Shown piece after piece: positions 20,091 to 30,713 of a stretch of DNA of 64,000 nt. This DNA comes from Enterobacter sichuanensis. Lineage in GTDB: Bacteria; Pseudomonadota; Gammaproteobacteria; Enterobacterales; Enterobacteriaceae. The translations under genes and the position numbers were made by a program. Position 1 is the first letter of the stretch. Every line of letters begins with the position of its first letter. The DNA is taken from NCBI RefSeq assembly GCF_002939185.1, contig NZ_POVL01000013.1, forward strand, positions 1 to 64,000, read 5' to 3'. The notes beneath the pieces are model-generated. The model was not told where the DNA came from. It saw only the letters and a program-made list of their open reading frames with translations, and made no database searches.

Positions 20091-21277
20091 ACGATACCCG
20101 TTTTGAAAGCTGCATCAAATGCACGGTGTGTACCACGGTCTGCCCGGTCAGCGGCGTCAATCCACGCTATCCAGGCCCGAAACAGGCTGGGCCGGACGGC
20201 GAACGCCTGCGCCTGAAGGACGGCAAGCTGTACGACGAAGCCCTGAAGTACTGCATCAACTGCAAACGCTGTGAAGTCGCCTGTCCATCGGATGTGAAAA
20301 TCGGCGATATCATCCAGCGCGCCCGGGCGCGCTACAGCACGCAAAAACCGTCACTGCGAGACGCCATTCTGAGCCATACCGATCTGATGGGCAGCCTGTC
20401 GACACCGTTCGCTCCGCTGGTAAACGCCGCAACCGCCCTCAAACCGGTGCGTCAGCTGCTGGATGCCACACTTAAGATCGATCATCACCGCAGCCTGCCG
20501 AAATATTCTCACGGCACCTTCCGCCGCTGGTACACGTCCGTCGCGGCGAAGCAGGCGCAGTATGCCGACCAGGTGGCTTTTTTCCACGGCTGCTACGTGA
20601 ACTACAACCACCCGCAGCTGGGGAAAGATCTGCTGAAGGTGCTGAACGCCATGGGAACAGGCGTACAGCTACTGAACAAGGAGAAGTGCTGCGGCGTGCC
20701 GTTGATTGCCAACGGGTTTACCGACAAAGCGCGCAGGCAGGCGCAGAGCAACGTCACGTCGCTGCGCGAAGCCATCGTCGGGAAAGGTATTCCGGTGCTG
20801 GCGACCTCCTCCACCTGTACCTTTACCCTGCGCGATGAGTACCCCCATCTGCTGGATGTGGATAACCGCGGGCTGCGCGAGCACATCGAACTGGCGACGC
20901 GTTTCCTGTGGCGCAAACTGGACAGCGGGCAGACCCTGCCGCTCAGAAAATTGCCCCTGAAAGTGGTGTATCACACGCCGTGTCATATGGAGAAAATGGG
21001 CTGGTCGCTGTATACGCTGGAGCTGCTGCGGTTAATCCCGGGTCTTGAACTGACGGTGCTGGATTCGCGCTGCTGCGGAATTGCGGGAACCTACGGCTTT
21101 AAACGGGAAAACTACGCCACGTCACAGGCAATTGGCGCCCCGCTGTTCCGTCAGATTGAAGAGAGCGGCGCGGATATCGTGGTGACCGACTGCGAAACCT
21201 GCAAGTGGCAGATTGAGATGTCCACAAGCTTACGCTGTGAACATCCGATTACCCTGCTGGCGAAGGCGCTGGGCTGA
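20087..21277 (+). CDS. glpC: Anaerobic glycerol-3-phosphate dehydrogenase subunit C
   Basis: GlpC is the iron-sulfur subunit that anchors the GlpAB dimer to the membrane and transfers electrons to menaquinone. The 396 aa protein has two 4Fe-4S ferredoxin motifs, [13 protein letters not shown] (residue 9 on) and [13 protein letters not shown] (about residue 54). Two cysteine-rich CCG domains follow, seen as KCCGVPL and [10 protein letters not shown], the heterodisulfide-reductase-like fold. It overlaps glpB by four bases and is the last gene of the operon. Confidence 0.98.
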   Translation: MNDTRFESCIKCTVCTTVCPVSGVNPRYPGPKQAGPDGERLRLKDGKLYDEALKYCINCKRCEVACPSDVKIGDIIQRARARYSTQKPSLRDAILSHTDLMGSLSTPFAPLVNAATALKPVRQLLDATLKIDHHRSLPKYSHGTFRRWYTSVAAKQAQYADQVAFFHGCYVNYNHPQLGKDLLKVLNAMGTGVQLLNKEKCCGVPLIANGFTDKARRQAQSNVTSLREAIVGKGIPVLATSSTCTFTLRDEYPHLLDVDNRGLREHIELATRFLWRKLDSGQTLPLRKLPLKVVYHTPCHMEKMGWSLYTLELLRLIPGLELTVLDSRCCGIAGTYGFKRENYATSQAIGAPLFRQIEESGADIVVTDCETCKWQIEMSTSLRCEHPITLLAKALG

Positions 21278-21280
21278 ACA

Positions 21281-21310
21281 TGGCCGGGGCGAAAGGCCCC
21301 GGCCAACGTT
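21281..21310. terminator. Terminator of glpABC (and facing yfaY)
   Basis: Perfect 10-bp stem TGGCCGGGGC, loop GAAAG, GCCCCGGCCA, then ACGTTTTA. It starts four bases after the glpC stop and ends just before the convergent yfaY stop. The T-run is short but the stem is very strong. Confidence 0.75.
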
Positions 21311-22510
21311 TTACTCAACGAACAGCGACTCGACAACGTGGATCCAGCCGTGCTCGCTGGCCACCTCTTTGCCATTCAACCAGCGGCGCAGCATGTTCAG
21401 GGCCATCATCGCACAAACCTCCTGACGCACCGCCAGGCTGTGGCGGGTGATACTCATCTTAACCCGCAGTGCCCAGGTGCCTTCCGGCGTGGCCAGCGCG
21501 AAGTTAAGGTATTCCTCATCCAGCCCCCCGACAAACAGCGCCAGTCCGGCAAAATGTTTTACCCTTCTTTCAGATGCCCAACGGGCGGTCTGCGCCAGGG
21601 TCTCCTGCTGGAACGGCACCACTTCGCTGGCCAACAGCGGCGCGTTGACGCGAGACAACTGCAGCGCCAGCAGGCCGCCGGTGAACTGCTCGCTTAAGGT
21701 CACGCTCAGCTGGCGCGACTGCAGATGCTTCGCAATCTGCGCCGGTAGCCCTTCCGTGCCTTCGAAAATCAGGCTTTCGCCCGCCACGCGCTGCACCTCA
21801 GGCCACAAGGCCAGCATCGCCTCTTTCTGCGTTGCTGGCCCGGTCAGCTTAAGCTCAATGATTGGCATGGAGGAGCGATAGCCCATGGAGACGCCCGGCG
21901 GGAGTGAGAGGTGATCGAGGCTCTGGGCCAGATCGCTTTCAGAGCGGCCAAAAGTGGTCAGGCGCAGGCAAAGCGGGGGTTCCGGCAGGGTAAAGCGCTG
22001 GCGAAGGCGCGGCAGGATCTGCTGCTCGACCATCACCTTAAATTCTGAGGGTACGCCCGGCGTAAAGAACATCAGGCAGCGGTTCAGTTGCATGGCAAAC
22101 CCACATGCGGTACCGACCGGGTTATCAACCAGTTCCGCGCTGGCGGGGATCTCAGCCTGTTTGCGGTTGCTGGGGGCCATGACGCGACCGCGTTCGGCGA
22201 AAAAGCGCTCCATCTGCGAAAGCCACGCTTCATGCAGCACCAGCCCTTCGCCTTTGGCAGTCGCAGCGGCCAGCGCGCTGAGGTCGTCGCTGGTGGGGCC
22301 GAGCCCACCGTTTACAATCAGCACGTCACAGTGTTCGCTGCGTTCGCGCAGAACACTCACCAGCGACTCAAGATTGTCGCCCACGGTATTGCGGCGCGTT
22401 AACGGTAATCCTTGCTCAAAGAAAAGATCGGCAAGCCAGGCGGCATTGGTATCAATAATTTGCCCATGCAGCACTTCGTCGCCGGTGGATAACATCTCCA
22501 CGTTAATCAT
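21311..22510 (-). CDS. yfaY: YfaY, CinA-like competence/damage-inducible protein
   Basis: A 399 aa CinA-family protein (E. coli YfaY 400 aa). The N-terminal molybdopterin-binding-like domain has STGDEVLHGQIIDTNAAWLA and the motif NGGLGPTSDD at about residue 67. The C-terminal half is the amidohydrolase-like domain that in PncC/YgaD homologues deamidates NMN. The catalytic motifs there are degenerate (LSEQFTGGLLALQLS), and E. coli YfaY is reported to lack that activity, so the true function is unclear. A GGGAG ribosome site precedes the ATG. In E. coli the rhm genes lie between glpC and yfaY; here yfaY is glpC's direct neighbour. Confidence 0.93.
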   Translation of the reverse strand: MINVEMLSTGDEVLHGQIIDTNAAWLADLFFEQGLPLTRRNTVGDNLESLVSVLRERSEHCDVLIVNGGLGPTSDDLSALAAATAKGEGLVLHEAWLSQMERFFAERGRVMAPSNRKQAEIPASAELVDNPVGTACGFAMQLNRCLMFFTPGVPSEFKVMVEQQILPRLRQRFTLPEPPLCLRLTTFGRSESDLAQSLDHLSLPPGVSMGYRSSMPIIELKLTGPATQKEAMLALWPEVQRVAGESLIFEGTEGLPAQIAKHLQSRQLSVTLSEQFTGGLLALQLSRVNAPLLASEVVPFQQETLAQTARWASERRVKHFAGLALFVGGLDEEYLNFALATPEGTWALRVKMSITRHSLAVRQEVCAMMALNMLRRWLNGKEVASEHGWIHVVESLFVE

Positions 22511-22575
22511 TATGTTCTCCCGCTTATTTGGTCAGAACACTATAGCGCAAACGTGGGTAGGAGAAGAGAGAAACT

Positions 22576-22596
22576 GGCGCGACAGCATGCCGCGCC
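22576..22596 (-). terminator. Possible yfaZ terminator
   Basis: Stem GGCGCG/CGCGCC with a 9-base loop lies seven bases past the yfaZ stop. On the minus strand it is followed by AGTTTCTCTC, a poor T-run. It is a weak call. Confidence 0.4.
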
Positions 22597-22603
22597 GGTG
22601 TGT

Positions 22604-23143
22604 TTAGAAGCCTGCGCTAACGCCCACGTATGGACCGTCAGCCAGCGCATTGTCGCGGTTGCCGTCTTTGCCGGCCAGGTTCAGATAACGATAGCCCGCT
22701 TCAATGGTAATCGGACGCATGATGGTCCAGCGCGCACCGGCGTTGGCCTCTTCATAGCTGTCGATACCGCTGGAAAGCGAGTCTGGTGAGTAGTAGTACT
22801 CGCCGAACAGGCCGAAGCTGTCGCCAATTTTCCACTGCAGACCACCGCCAACCGCCGCCGCGTACCCTTCGTCACCGTCGTTCGGGTTGGTGTAGATACC
22901 TTTACCGCCAACAGTCGCCAGGAACGGGCCCAGCGGAACGTTCAGACCGAGACCGAGGCTTGCCGCGTCGCCGTCGTCATCGTTATGCGTCCAGCCACCC
23001 GTCATCGCCAGACCGGAGGTTTCCGTGCCCATGCCGAAGCCCAGGTGGGTATAATCCTGACCCGCCGAACCGTTAATGCTAATGGCGTTTGCCGCCGCAG
23101 AAACAACCATCAGGCCGAAGCCCATTAATGCCACTTTTTTCAT
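22604..23143 (-). CDS. yfaZ: YfaZ family outer-membrane protein
   Basis: A 179 aa protein with a signal peptide (MKKVALMGFGLMVVSAAANA) followed by alternating amphipathic beta strands rich in Gly and aromatics. It ends in the Phe typical of outer-membrane barrels (GPYVGVSAGF). It resembles E. coli YfaZ along its length, including IGDSFGLFGEYYYSPDSLS. Function is not established; a small porin-like barrel is inferred. The ATG at 23143 was chosen because the signal peptide begins there; 12 more upstream codons are open but not secretory. It lies between menE and yfaY, and the arn operon found next to it in E. coli is missing. Confidence 0.9.
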   Translation of the reverse strand: MKKVALMGFGLMVVSAAANAISINGSAGQDYTHLGFGMGTETSGLAMTGGWTHNDDDGDAASLGLGLNVPLGPFLATVGGKGIYTNPNDGDEGYAAAVGGGLQWKIGDSFGLFGEYYYSPDSLSSGIDSYEEANAGARWTIMRPITIEAGYRYLNLAGKDGNRDNALADGPYVGVSAGF

Positions 23144-23265
23144 TATTGCGATCCCGCACATTTTATAGAGAAGTCCCAAAACCGCGAGATTTTAACCGGA
23201 GTCTTCCGGGGATCAAGGACTCTGCGTGCGGCAGGTCGAAAGATTGTCACTATTTGAAACGGCGC

Positions 23266-24627
23266 TTATCCCTTAAGTGATGCATTGACCCACTGCTGCA
23301 GCGCGCGACGGGAGACTTTGATGCCGCCATTTTTGAGCTCGGTCGGCAGCAGCAGCCAGCGGATGGGTTGCTCAAACCGCGCCAGCTTATCCCTGACCCA
23401 GTCAGGAAAACAGGCGATATCCGTTCCCGGTTCACACTCCACCACCGCCACCGGACGTTGACCAAATTCGGCGTCGTCCAGCGGGACGATAAACACCTGA
23501 TTAATCTGCGGGTGTGTTGCGATAACCCGCTCAAGGCTTTCTGGCTGGATCCCTTCTCCGCCACTAAAAAAGAGGTTGTCCATACGGCCCAGAATCGTCA
23601 GGCGGCCGTCATGCCATTCACCGCGATCGCGGGTGGCGAACCATCCCTGCGCGTTGGTCAGCGGAATTAACGCACCGTCCCGCCAGTAGCCTGAGGCCAT
23701 GCTGTGCGCCTTGATCCAGACCTCGCCGTTCACGATCTGCACCTCTCTGCCCGGTAGCGCAGAGCCTACGTCCGGCTCGCCGTCCGCCTCTTTCGCGCAG
23801 ACGGTAGAGGCAAACTCGGTCAGGCCGTAACCGCAGAAGCTGCGGATCCCCTGCTCCCGCGCCTGTTGCGTTAACGCCACCGGAATCGCCGCTCCGCCAA
23901 GCAAAACCGCTTTCAGGGCAATGTGGCTGTCGGTATTCAGAAGACGCCAGAGCTGGGTTGGCACCAGCGAGGCGTGCGTGCAGCCGCGCAAAGCCTGCTC
24001 CAGAGGCTGTTTCTCGCGCACGGTTAACCGCGCCCCCGCCTGCAGCCAGCGCCATAAAATTCCCTGGCCGGAGACATGAAACAGCGGCAGCGAAAGCAGC
24101 CAGTCATCGTCACCGCCGTAGGGCATCAGCGACAGTACGCCGCGCGCGCTGGCAAGATGGGCCGCGCAGGTATGGACCGCCGCTTTTGGCAGCCCGGTGG
24201 AGCCTGAGGTGAGCGTCATGGACGCCAGCCGTGCCGGTTGCCACGCGACGCGGTGTTCCCCTTCACGATCGCGCATGCTCAGGGCAGGAAGAGCGTCATA
24301 GCTGCCGTCCAGCACCAGCGCAAAGCGCAGCGTCATCTGCGGGAGTAACACCTCCAGCAGCGGGCGCGGCAGTTGCGGGTTAACGGGAAGAATACGCGCG
24401 CCGCACTGGAGCAGCGCCAGCCACGCCAGCAGGGTCTGCGGATGGTTATGGGCCAGCAGCAGCACGCCGTCGCCCTCCACCACGCCCTGCTGGTGAAACC
24501 CCGCCGCGAGACGGTCGACGCGGACGCACAGCTGTTGCCAGGTAAGCACCTCGTCGTTCAGTCTCAGGGCCGGTTTATCCGCAAACTGCACGCACCAGTG
24601 ACGCCAGGGCCAGTCGGCAAAACTCAT
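23266..24627 (-). CDS. menE: MenE, o-succinylbenzoate-CoA ligase
   Basis: MenE activates o-succinylbenzoate to its CoA thioester with ATP, the step before MenB. It belongs to the acyl-adenylate enzymes, with the P-loop-like motif [17 protein letters not shown] near residue 140 and the hinge region YATRDRGE-like [12 protein letters not shown]. The ATG at 24627 ([11 protein letters not shown]) gives 453 aa, close to E. coli (451), has GGAG eight bases upstream and overlaps the menC stop as ATGA. The open frame 18 codons further up is not conserved. It is the last gene of menFDHBCE. Confidence 0.96.
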   Translation of the reverse strand: MSFADWPWRHWCVQFADKPALRLNDEVLTWQQLCVRVDRLAAGFHQQGVVEGDGVLLLAHNHPQTLLAWLALLQCGARILPVNPQLPRPLLEVLLPQMTLRFALVLDGSYDALPALSMRDREGEHRVAWQPARLASMTLTSGSTGLPKAAVHTCAAHLASARGVLSLMPYGGDDDWLLSLPLFHVSGQGILWRWLQAGARLTVREKQPLEQALRGCTHASLVPTQLWRLLNTDSHIALKAVLLGGAAIPVALTQQAREQGIRSFCGYGLTEFASTVCAKEADGEPDVGSALPGREVQIVNGEVWIKAHSMASGYWRDGALIPLTNAQGWFATRDRGEWHDGRLTILGRMDNLFFSGGEGIQPESLERVIATHPQINQVFIVPLDDAEFGQRPVAVVECEPGTDIACFPDWVRDKLARFEQPIRWLLLPTELKNGGIKVSRRALQQWVNASLKG

Positions 24628-25589
24628 AACAACGGCTCCAGCGCCCCGGAATTCAGGCACGGCAGCGTACTGCCCGGCCACGTGCGGATAAGCTGAGCCT
24701 GCATCAGGTTCAGCGTGTCGAGGCCAGGCACCGTGTCCGGCGTTAACCAGGCGGCAATACGCGCCAGCTGCGTCAGCCCAAGGCTGGATTCTATAGAGGA
24801 GCTGATCACCGCCGTCAGCCCTGCGGCGTGCGCGGCTGCAACCTGCTCGCGCACCTTCGCCAGACTGCCGGTCAGGGTCGGTTTTATCACCACTGCGCTG
24901 ACGCCGGGCTCGGCAACGAAGGCAAAATCCGCTTCGCGCAGGCTTTCATCCCAGGCGATGGCAATCCCCGTTTCGCGGGCAAACGCGCGCGAATCGTCGC
25001 GGGTTTTACACGGCTCTTCCAGAAAGGCAATGCGGCTGCGGTATGCCGGGTTGACGTACTTTGCAAACTGCTGCGCCTTCAGCGGCGTCCAGGCGCGGTT
25101 CGCATCCAGACGCAGACGAAGGTCGGGGATCGCTTCCAGCAGCAGGTTGGCCACCATGCCGTCGCGTACCGCTTCGTAGAGGCCGACTTTGATTTTTGCG
25201 ACCGTCTCACCCGGCATGGCGGAGAGCAACGCGAAGAGTTCGTCCGGATCGCCCGTGCAGAGCGGCGCCGCGCGATAATCGACCGCTTCCGGCAGGCTAC
25301 CGTCGAGCTCCGCCAGCGCGCAGCTGATGCCAAAGGCGGCGGAAGGCACGTCCGGCAGCGGTGGATTGGCCCCCTCGCGCCAGGCATCCGCCCAGGCCAC
25401 CAGCGCGGCCTGCGCTTCCTCCAGCGACTCCAGACTAAAGCCCGGCAGCGGCGACACCTCGCCCCAGCCTTCCCGCTCGCCCTGCTGCAGATGCACGAAA
25501 ACGCCGTCACGGGTTTTTAACCGCCGTTCACGCAGCACCACACCCGCGTCCATCGGTATCTGCCAGCGGTAAACCTGCGCGCGACGCAT
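24624..25589 (-). CDS. menC: MenC, o-succinylbenzoate synthase
   Basis: MenC dehydrates SHCHC to o-succinylbenzoate. It is an enolase-superfamily enzyme of 321 aa (320 in E. coli). The catalytic Lys lies in [10 protein letters not shown], the metal ligands in [16 protein letters not shown] and [11 protein letters not shown], and the second Lys in VVIKPTL. Its start overlaps the menB stop by one base (TAATG) and its stop overlaps the menE start, so translation is coupled along the operon. Confidence 0.97.
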   Translation of the reverse strand: MRRAQVYRWQIPMDAGVVLRERRLKTRDGVFVHLQQGEREGWGEVSPLPGFSLESLEEAQAALVAWADAWREGANPPLPDVPSAAFGISCALAELDGSLPEAVDYRAAPLCTGDPDELFALLSAMPGETVAKIKVGLYEAVRDGMVANLLLEAIPDLRLRLDANRAWTPLKAQQFAKYVNPAYRSRIAFLEEPCKTRDDSRAFARETGIAIAWDESLREADFAFVAEPGVSAVVIKPTLTGSLAKVREQVAAAHAAGLTAVISSSIESSLGLTQLARIAAWLTPDTVPGLDTLNLMQAQLIRTWPGSTLPCLNSGALEPLL

Positions 25590-26446
25590 TACGGGTTCCG
25601 TTTGAATTTGCTGAAGTCTGGCTGGCGTTTTTCGTTAAACGCGTTGCGCCCTTCCTGACCCTCTTCGGTCATGTAGAACAGCATGGTGGCGTTGCCCGCC
25701 AGCTCCTGCAGGCCTGCCTGGCCGTCACAGTCGGCGTTGAGGGCCGCTTTCAGGCAACGCAGCGCCATGGGGCTGTTTTGCAGCATTTCGCGACACCAGC
25801 GGACGGTCTCTTTTTCAAGGTCGGCAATCGGGACCACGGTATTGACCAGCCCCATATCCAGTGCTTCCCGGGCATTGTACTGACGGCACAGGAACCAGAT
25901 TTCGCGGGCTTTTTTCTGCCCGACGATGCGTGCCATATAGGAGGCGCCCCAGCCGCCGTCGAAGGATCCCACTTTCGGACCGGTCTGGCCGAAGATGGCG
26001 TTCTCTGCGGCAATCGTCAGGTCACACATCATGTGCAGCACGTGACCGCCACCGATGGAGTAACCCGCCACCATCGCCACCACCGGTTTTGGACAGGTGC
26101 GGATCTGACGCTGGAAATCGAGCACGTTCAGGTGGTGCGTGCCCGCATCGTCCTGGTATCCGCCGTAGTCACCGCGTACTTTCTGATCGCCGCCGGAGCA
26201 GAACGCCTTATCCCCTTCGCCGGTCAGGATAATCACGCCGATATTGTCGTCGTAGCGCGCATCCGCCAGGGCCTGAATCATCTCTTTAACGGTCAGCGGA
26301 CGGAAGGCGTTACGCACCTGCGGACGGTTAATGGTGATTTTGGCAATGCCGTCGGTGGATTTGTGGTAACGAATGTCGGTATAGCCTTCGGAGCAGTCTT
26401 GCCATTCAACCGGTGCATAGAGCATGTTTTCATCAGGATAGATCAT
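25589..26446 (-). CDS. menB: MenB, 1,4-dihydroxy-2-naphthoyl-CoA synthase
   Basis: MenB is the crotonase-fold enzyme that closes the second ring of menaquinone by an intramolecular Claisen condensation. 285 aa, the same length as in E. coli. Oxyanion-hole stretches [15 protein letters not shown] (about residue 82 on) and [18 protein letters not shown] are clear, as is [16 protein letters not shown]. It overlaps menH by four bases upstream and menC by one downstream. Confidence 0.98.
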   Translation of the reverse strand: MIYPDENMLYAPVEWQDCSEGYTDIRYHKSTDGIAKITINRPQVRNAFRPLTVKEMIQALADARYDDNIGVIILTGEGDKAFCSGGDQKVRGDYGGYQDDAGTHHLNVLDFQRQIRTCPKPVVAMVAGYSIGGGHVLHMMCDLTIAAENAIFGQTGPKVGSFDGGWGASYMARIVGQKKAREIWFLCRQYNAREALDMGLVNTVVPIADLEKETVRWCREMLQNSPMALRCLKAALNADCDGQAGLQELAGNATMLFYMTEEGQEGRNAFNEKRQPDFSKFKRNP

Positions 26447-27219
26447 AGAGTGTCCTTTATTCGAAGACGCAGTATCTGAGCCAGACTCGCGCTCACCGCT
26501 TCGGGGTTTTCCCGATGGGCGTTGTGTCCGGCGTTTGGAATGAGATGGCGAACGGCGTTCAGTTCAGCGGCAAGGGCCGCAAACTTCTCATCGCGTTCGC
26601 CACAGAGATAATCAAAAGCGAAATCGCGTGCGCTAAGCGCGGCGCGTAAATCGGGCTGCACCGCCAGCGACGTCGCCTCGAGCATCATCGCCAGCGCCAC
26701 GCCGCTGTTCTGGCTGCGCAAGGTAATCAGCGCATCGCGCTGAGTGTCCGTCAGGGTGGCAAAAACGGGCTGTTGATACCAGTCAGTGAATACCTTATCC
26801 AGCGGTTCGGTGCGAAAACGTCTCGCCCAGTTGCGGTCCGATGCCAGGCGCGTATGACGCGCTTCGGCATCCTGCAGGCCCGGATGCCCGCCTTCAACTA
26901 TCAGGCCCAGCACCCCCTTTGGCTGCTGGCAGGCGTGGAACATCGCAATGCGGCCGCCGAGGGAGTACCCGATGAGCCAGAAGTTAAGTATGTTGTAACT
27001 AACTAAAGTTCGGGTGAGTAATGTGCTCATATCTTCGAACCCCGCCACGCCAACCTGCCGGGATCCGCCGTGCCCCGGCAGATCGAGATACAGCCGGGGG
27101 TAGTCGCTGAGTTTTTCACCCACCTTCTGCCACTCGCGGCTGTCGCCGGAAAAGCCGTGCAGAAAAACCAACCAGGGGTAGCCTGGCTTACCGGCCTGCT
27201 GTACCGCCCGGAGGATCAC
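26443..27219 (-). CDS. menH: MenH, SHCHC synthase
   Basis: MenH eliminates pyruvate from SEPHCHC to give SHCHC. It is an alpha/beta-hydrolase of 258 aa (252 in E. coli). The oxyanion region is [12 protein letters not shown], the nucleophile elbow GYSLGGR (Ser near 86), and the catalytic His lies in [12 protein letters not shown] near the end. The start overlaps the end of menD by four bases. Confidence 0.96.
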   Translation of the reverse strand: MILRAVQQAGKPGYPWLVFLHGFSGDSREWQKVGEKLSDYPRLYLDLPGHGGSRQVGVAGFEDMSTLLTRTLVSYNILNFWLIGYSLGGRIAMFHACQQPKGVLGLIVEGGHPGLQDAEARHTRLASDRNWARRFRTEPLDKVFTDWYQQPVFATLTDTQRDALITLRSQNSGVALAMMLEATSLAVQPDLRAALSARDFAFDYLCGERDEKFAALAAELNAVRHLIPNAGHNAHRENPEAVSASLAQILRLRIKDTL

Positions 27220-28886
27220 AGCTGGCTCACCTGCGCCAGCAGGCTTTGCAGCGCCTGCGCACCGTCAGCCTCGTTCACCACCAGCTCAATCAGCGTCGCA
27301 CCCGGCTGTTTCCAGGCGGTCGCTAGCGCGGCCCCCAGCTGCTCCCAGCTTTCCGGACGATGATATTTCAGGCTGAACATCGCTGCGGCGTGTTCGAACT
27401 GCACGTTCTGCGGCATCAGATAGAATCGCTCGCGCTCGGTCTGCGGCGTGGGCAACAGGGAGAAAATTTGCCCGCCGTTGTTGTTTACCACCATCAGCAC
27501 GAACGGGGCGGACGCCTGACGCAGTAGCGCCAGCGCATTGAGATCGTAGAGCGCGGAGAGATCGCCCACGATGGCCAGCGTCGATTTCGCGCTGGCTCGC
27601 TGCACGCCCGCCGCTGTCGAAATAAGCCCGTCGATGCCGCTGGCACCACGGTTGCTGTACACCGGGTAGCCAGCTGGCAACTGTGAAAAGGCGTCAATCA
27701 AACGCACGACCAGGCTGTTGCCGACAAACAGTTGCCCCTGTTCAGGCAGGAGCTGGTGAATACGGTGCGCCAGCCCGGCTTCGCTAAATGCCTCACAATG
27801 CGCCGTTGTTCGTTCCCACGCCTGGCGCGAGAGTTCCGGGATGGCAACCGCCCAGGGTTTACGTTTTTCAGCCGGATGGAGCGTCAGCCAGGTTTCGATA
27901 CTGCTGACCAGACGACGACCACGATGGTGCGCCGGGTCGAGCCGCCCTTCCAGCGCGTCCACCAGCCAGTACTCTTCGGGCGTGCAGGTCGCCTGCCACT
28001 GCAGTAACCGTTTGCCGGTTAAACTCGATCCAAGCTGGACCACAATCTGCGCCTGCGACAGCTCGGTGACCGCTTTCGCATTACCCAGCCAGAGGTCGGC
28101 GCACGGCAGCGGCTGACCGGTCTGGGAAAGCACGTCGCCAATCAGCGGCCAGCCGAGCGTTTGCGCCCATTCGGCCACCAGCTTGCCTTCCGCGGCGCTC
28201 ATACGCCCGGCGACGACCACGCCGCGCTTCTGCCGCCAGAAGAACCAGTCCCGCTGTTTTGCGCTTTCAAGATGCGTCTGCTCGCGCAGCCACGGTTTCT
28301 CACTCTCCCACCAGCTACCCAGGGAATGCTGCCATTCAAGCCCCGTGTCGTCCATTTCACCGTACAACGGCTCGGCAAACGGGCAGTTGATATGCAACGC
28401 TCCGCCGCGCAACGTCTCCATGGCATGATCGACGGTAGAGACCAGCCAGCTTGCCGGAATATCCTGAGTGGGGCGAGGAAGCGATATCGTCTGCGAAGGA
28501 TGAGAAGAAAAGAGCCCCGGCTGACGAATCGCCTGGTTGGCGCCGCAGTCGATAAGTTCGGGAGGGCGGTCGGCGGTGAGCAGGATCAGCTTTTCACCGG
28601 TTAACCCGGCTTCAATCAGTGCCGGATAGAGGTTTGCCACCGCGGTACCGGAGGTGACAATCACCGCCACAGGTTCTTTGCTGGCTTTCGCCAGACCCAG
28701 CGCCAGATGGCCGAGGCCGCGTTCATCGAAGTGGGTGTGATGAATCAAGGCCCGGTTTTCGGCAGCCGCCAGCGTCAGCGGCGTTGAGCGAGAACCCGGT
28801 GCAATACACACGTGCCTGACGCCATGGCGCGTCAGGGCTTCAAGGATCACCGCCGCCCAGCGTCGGTTAAAAGAACTTACTGACAT
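27216..28886 (-). CDS. menD: MenD, SEPHCHC synthase
   Basis: MenD is a thiamine-diphosphate enzyme that joins isochorismate and 2-oxoglutarate, the committed step of menaquinone synthesis. The ATG at 28886 ([18 protein letters not shown]) gives 556 aa, as in E. coli; a TTG six codons upstream would add residues not in the family. PYR-domain motifs [16 protein letters not shown] and [12 protein letters not shown] are present. The PP-domain ThDP motif is [14 protein letters not shown]. It lies 88 bases after menF and overlaps menH. Confidence 0.97.
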   Translation of the reverse strand: MSVSSFNRRWAAVILEALTRHGVRHVCIAPGSRSTPLTLAAAENRALIHHTHFDERGLGHLALGLAKASKEPVAVIVTSGTAVANLYPALIEAGLTGEKLILLTADRPPELIDCGANQAIRQPGLFSSHPSQTISLPRPTQDIPASWLVSTVDHAMETLRGGALHINCPFAEPLYGEMDDTGLEWQHSLGSWWESEKPWLREQTHLESAKQRDWFFWRQKRGVVVAGRMSAAEGKLVAEWAQTLGWPLIGDVLSQTGQPLPCADLWLGNAKAVTELSQAQIVVQLGSSLTGKRLLQWQATCTPEEYWLVDALEGRLDPAHHRGRRLVSSIETWLTLHPAEKRKPWAVAIPELSRQAWERTTAHCEAFSEAGLAHRIHQLLPEQGQLFVGNSLVVRLIDAFSQLPAGYPVYSNRGASGIDGLISTAAGVQRASAKSTLAIVGDLSALYDLNALALLRQASAPFVLMVVNNNGGQIFSLLPTPQTERERFYLMPQNVQFEHAAAMFSLKYHRPESWEQLGAALATAWKQPGATLIELVVNEADGAQALQSLLAQVSQL

Positions 28887-28974
28887 GAGATTGTCCGGTA
28901 TCAAGAATACGACACAGTATAAATAATAGAAAAAACTGGAATTTTGATATGAATCGGGATTGCGCGAATCTGTA

Positions 28975-30270
28975 TTAATCCCTTAGTAGCAGAGAGCGCA
29001 ATCCGGCGGCTTTGTTTTCAATCTCCTGCCACTCCTGCTCCGGGTCAGACCCGCTGACAATCCCGGCGCCGGCGTAGAGACGCAGGGAGTCCTCCTGGAC
29101 GCGGGCGGAGCGCAGCGCCACGCAGAACTCACTCTGGTCAGGCGATAAATACCCGGCCGAACCGGCGTACCACTCGCGGTTAAAAGGCTCCACCTTCTGG
29201 ATAAACTCGCGCGCTGGCTGTCGCGGTAATCCGGCAACGGCCGCCGTTGGCTGCAGCATGTGCAGACACTGCTCATCATCGGCCTGTTTTAGCTCGGTCC
29301 AGATACAGCGGCGCAAATGCTGCACTTTACGCAGGCGCACCACCTGAGGCGGCAGTACTTCAAGGGTCTGCGTATGGCGCTGAAGGCGCTGGCAAATATC
29401 TTCCACGACCAGCATATTTTCACGCTGGTTTTTATCATCATTCAGCAGCCACTCCCCCAGGCGCTGCGCCTGCTTATCATCGGGATGGCTGGCGACCGTA
29501 CCCGCCAGGGCTTCCGTGCGCAGCAGCTTGCCGCGCCGCCGCCAGAGACGTTCGGGCGTTGAGCCGAGAAAGGAGTTGCTGGCGTCGAATACCATGCAGA
29601 AATGATAGCAATTTAAATTCAGGGCGCGGCTGGCCGCCATCAGCGCAACGGGATTAACGCGCTGTGTAAACTGCAGGTCGGTAGCGCGGGCGAGGACAAC
29701 CTTTTCAAAATCACCGCGTGCGATGGTGTCTGTCGCTTTGCGGACCAGCCTCAGCCATTCGGGCTGTTGCGGCTGATGGGCTTCGTGCTCAACCTGAACG
29801 GAGAGCGGGCGGACAGGCTTTGCAGGACGGAGCTGCTGTAAGAAATCCCGTGCGGCCAGGGCATCGTCCTGCAGCGAACTGTCGCTCCACAGCTGCAGGC
29901 GCAGCGTGGCGTGACCCGCGCTACGTCGCCAGAGCAGGCGCGGTAGAAAGAGACTGCCCTGCTCCGGGTTAAACGCATTAAGGCCGCAAATGCGGGTATC
30001 ACCTGCCGCGTGCTGCGCGCGTAAAAACTGCGAGGCTTCTGTCAGAGAGGAAAACCGGGTAACCGCCCCCAGCGCTGCCAGCTCTTCATCGCCGTTACGC
30101 TGTTGCCAGTAAAACTGAGGATAGCACTGCTGCGCGCCCAGCCAGGCGAGCGGATCGAAAGCGTCGTTTAACGGGAAAGAGACGTCGAAATGACGTAAAC
30201 CGGGTATAGCGGGTAACGCTTGCGCAAGCTGAGTACGCAGACGTTCCAGCGCGGTGGAAATCGAATGCAC
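28975..30270 (-). CDS. menF: MenF, menaquinone-specific isochorismate synthase
   Basis: MenF converts chorismate to isochorismate for menaquinone. 431 aa as in E. coli, a chorismate-utilising fold in the C-terminal half with [37 protein letters not shown] and the ending [16 protein letters not shown], which contains Mg2+ and substrate-binding residues. It is the first gene of menFDHBCE, with its promoter in the 84-base gap to elaB. Confidence 0.97.
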   Translation of the reverse strand: MHSISTALERLRTQLAQALPAIPGLRHFDVSFPLNDAFDPLAWLGAQQCYPQFYWQQRNGDEELAALGAVTRFSSLTEASQFLRAQHAAGDTRICGLNAFNPEQGSLFLPRLLWRRSAGHATLRLQLWSDSSLQDDALAARDFLQQLRPAKPVRPLSVQVEHEAHQPQQPEWLRLVRKATDTIARGDFEKVVLARATDLQFTQRVNPVALMAASRALNLNCYHFCMVFDASNSFLGSTPERLWRRRGKLLRTEALAGTVASHPDDKQAQRLGEWLLNDDKNQRENMLVVEDICQRLQRHTQTLEVLPPQVVRLRKVQHLRRCIWTELKQADDEQCLHMLQPTAAVAGLPRQPAREFIQKVEPFNREWYAGSAGYLSPDQSEFCVALRSARVQEDSLRLYAGAGIVSGSDPEQEWQEIENKAAGLRSLLLRD

Positions 30271-30301
30271 GCGAACCTCTCCCTGTGAAAACGCTTAGTA
30301 T

Positions 30302-30335
30302 ACGGGGTACCATCATAAATATCAGTACCCACGTA
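30302..30335. repeat. Inverted repeat in the menF promoter region
   Basis: TACGGGGTAC and GTACCCACGTA form a 10-bp inverted repeat with one bulged base around a 14-base AT-rich centre. It lies between the menF start and the elaB stop. It may be an operator for menF or the 3' hairpin of elaB; no T-run supports termination. Confidence 0.45.
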
Positions 30336-30354
30336 TAGGGAGTGGTTAAGCGGC

Positions 30355-30660
30355 CTAACGGCGGGCTAACAGCAGACCGAGTACCAGCCCTACGGCGGCC
30401 CCGACGCCAATACCCTGCCACGGTTTTTCATGCACGTAATCATCGGCACGATACACCGCTTTTTTGGCGCGGTAGTAATAGGTATCCGATGCATGGCTGA
30501 CGCGATTTTTAACCTCATGCAGCGCCTGTTCGGCACGGGCTTTAAGCTCAATATATTTCTGATCGGCAGGGTCGCCCGAGGAACGTAACACCTCTTCCAG
30601 CGTTTCACTCAGTAAGGCCAGATCGTCATCGATACGGGTATCCCAGGATTGAAATGACAT
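30355..30660 (-). CDS. elaB: ElaB, tail-anchored ribosome-associated membrane protein
   Basis: A 101 aa DUF883 protein of the YqjD/ElaB/YgaM family. A charged, helical N-terminal part (TRIDDDLALLSETLEEVL...) is followed by a C-terminal TM anchor (GIGVGAAVGLVLGLLLARR). E. coli relatives bind ribosomes at the inner membrane in stationary phase and ElaB protects against oxidative and heat stress. The ATG at 30660 has GGAG seven bases upstream and gives the E. coli length; the open frame begins four codons earlier. Confidence 0.95.
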   Translation of the reverse strand: MSFQSWDTRIDDDLALLSETLEEVLRSSGDPADQKYIELKARAEQALHEVKNRVSHASDTYYYRAKKAVYRADDYVHEKPWQGIGVGAAVGLVLGLLLARR

Positions 30661-30713
30661 ATTTTTCTCCATGTTAGTACACCAGTCCGCTAACTATAGC
30701 CAACGACTCGCCA

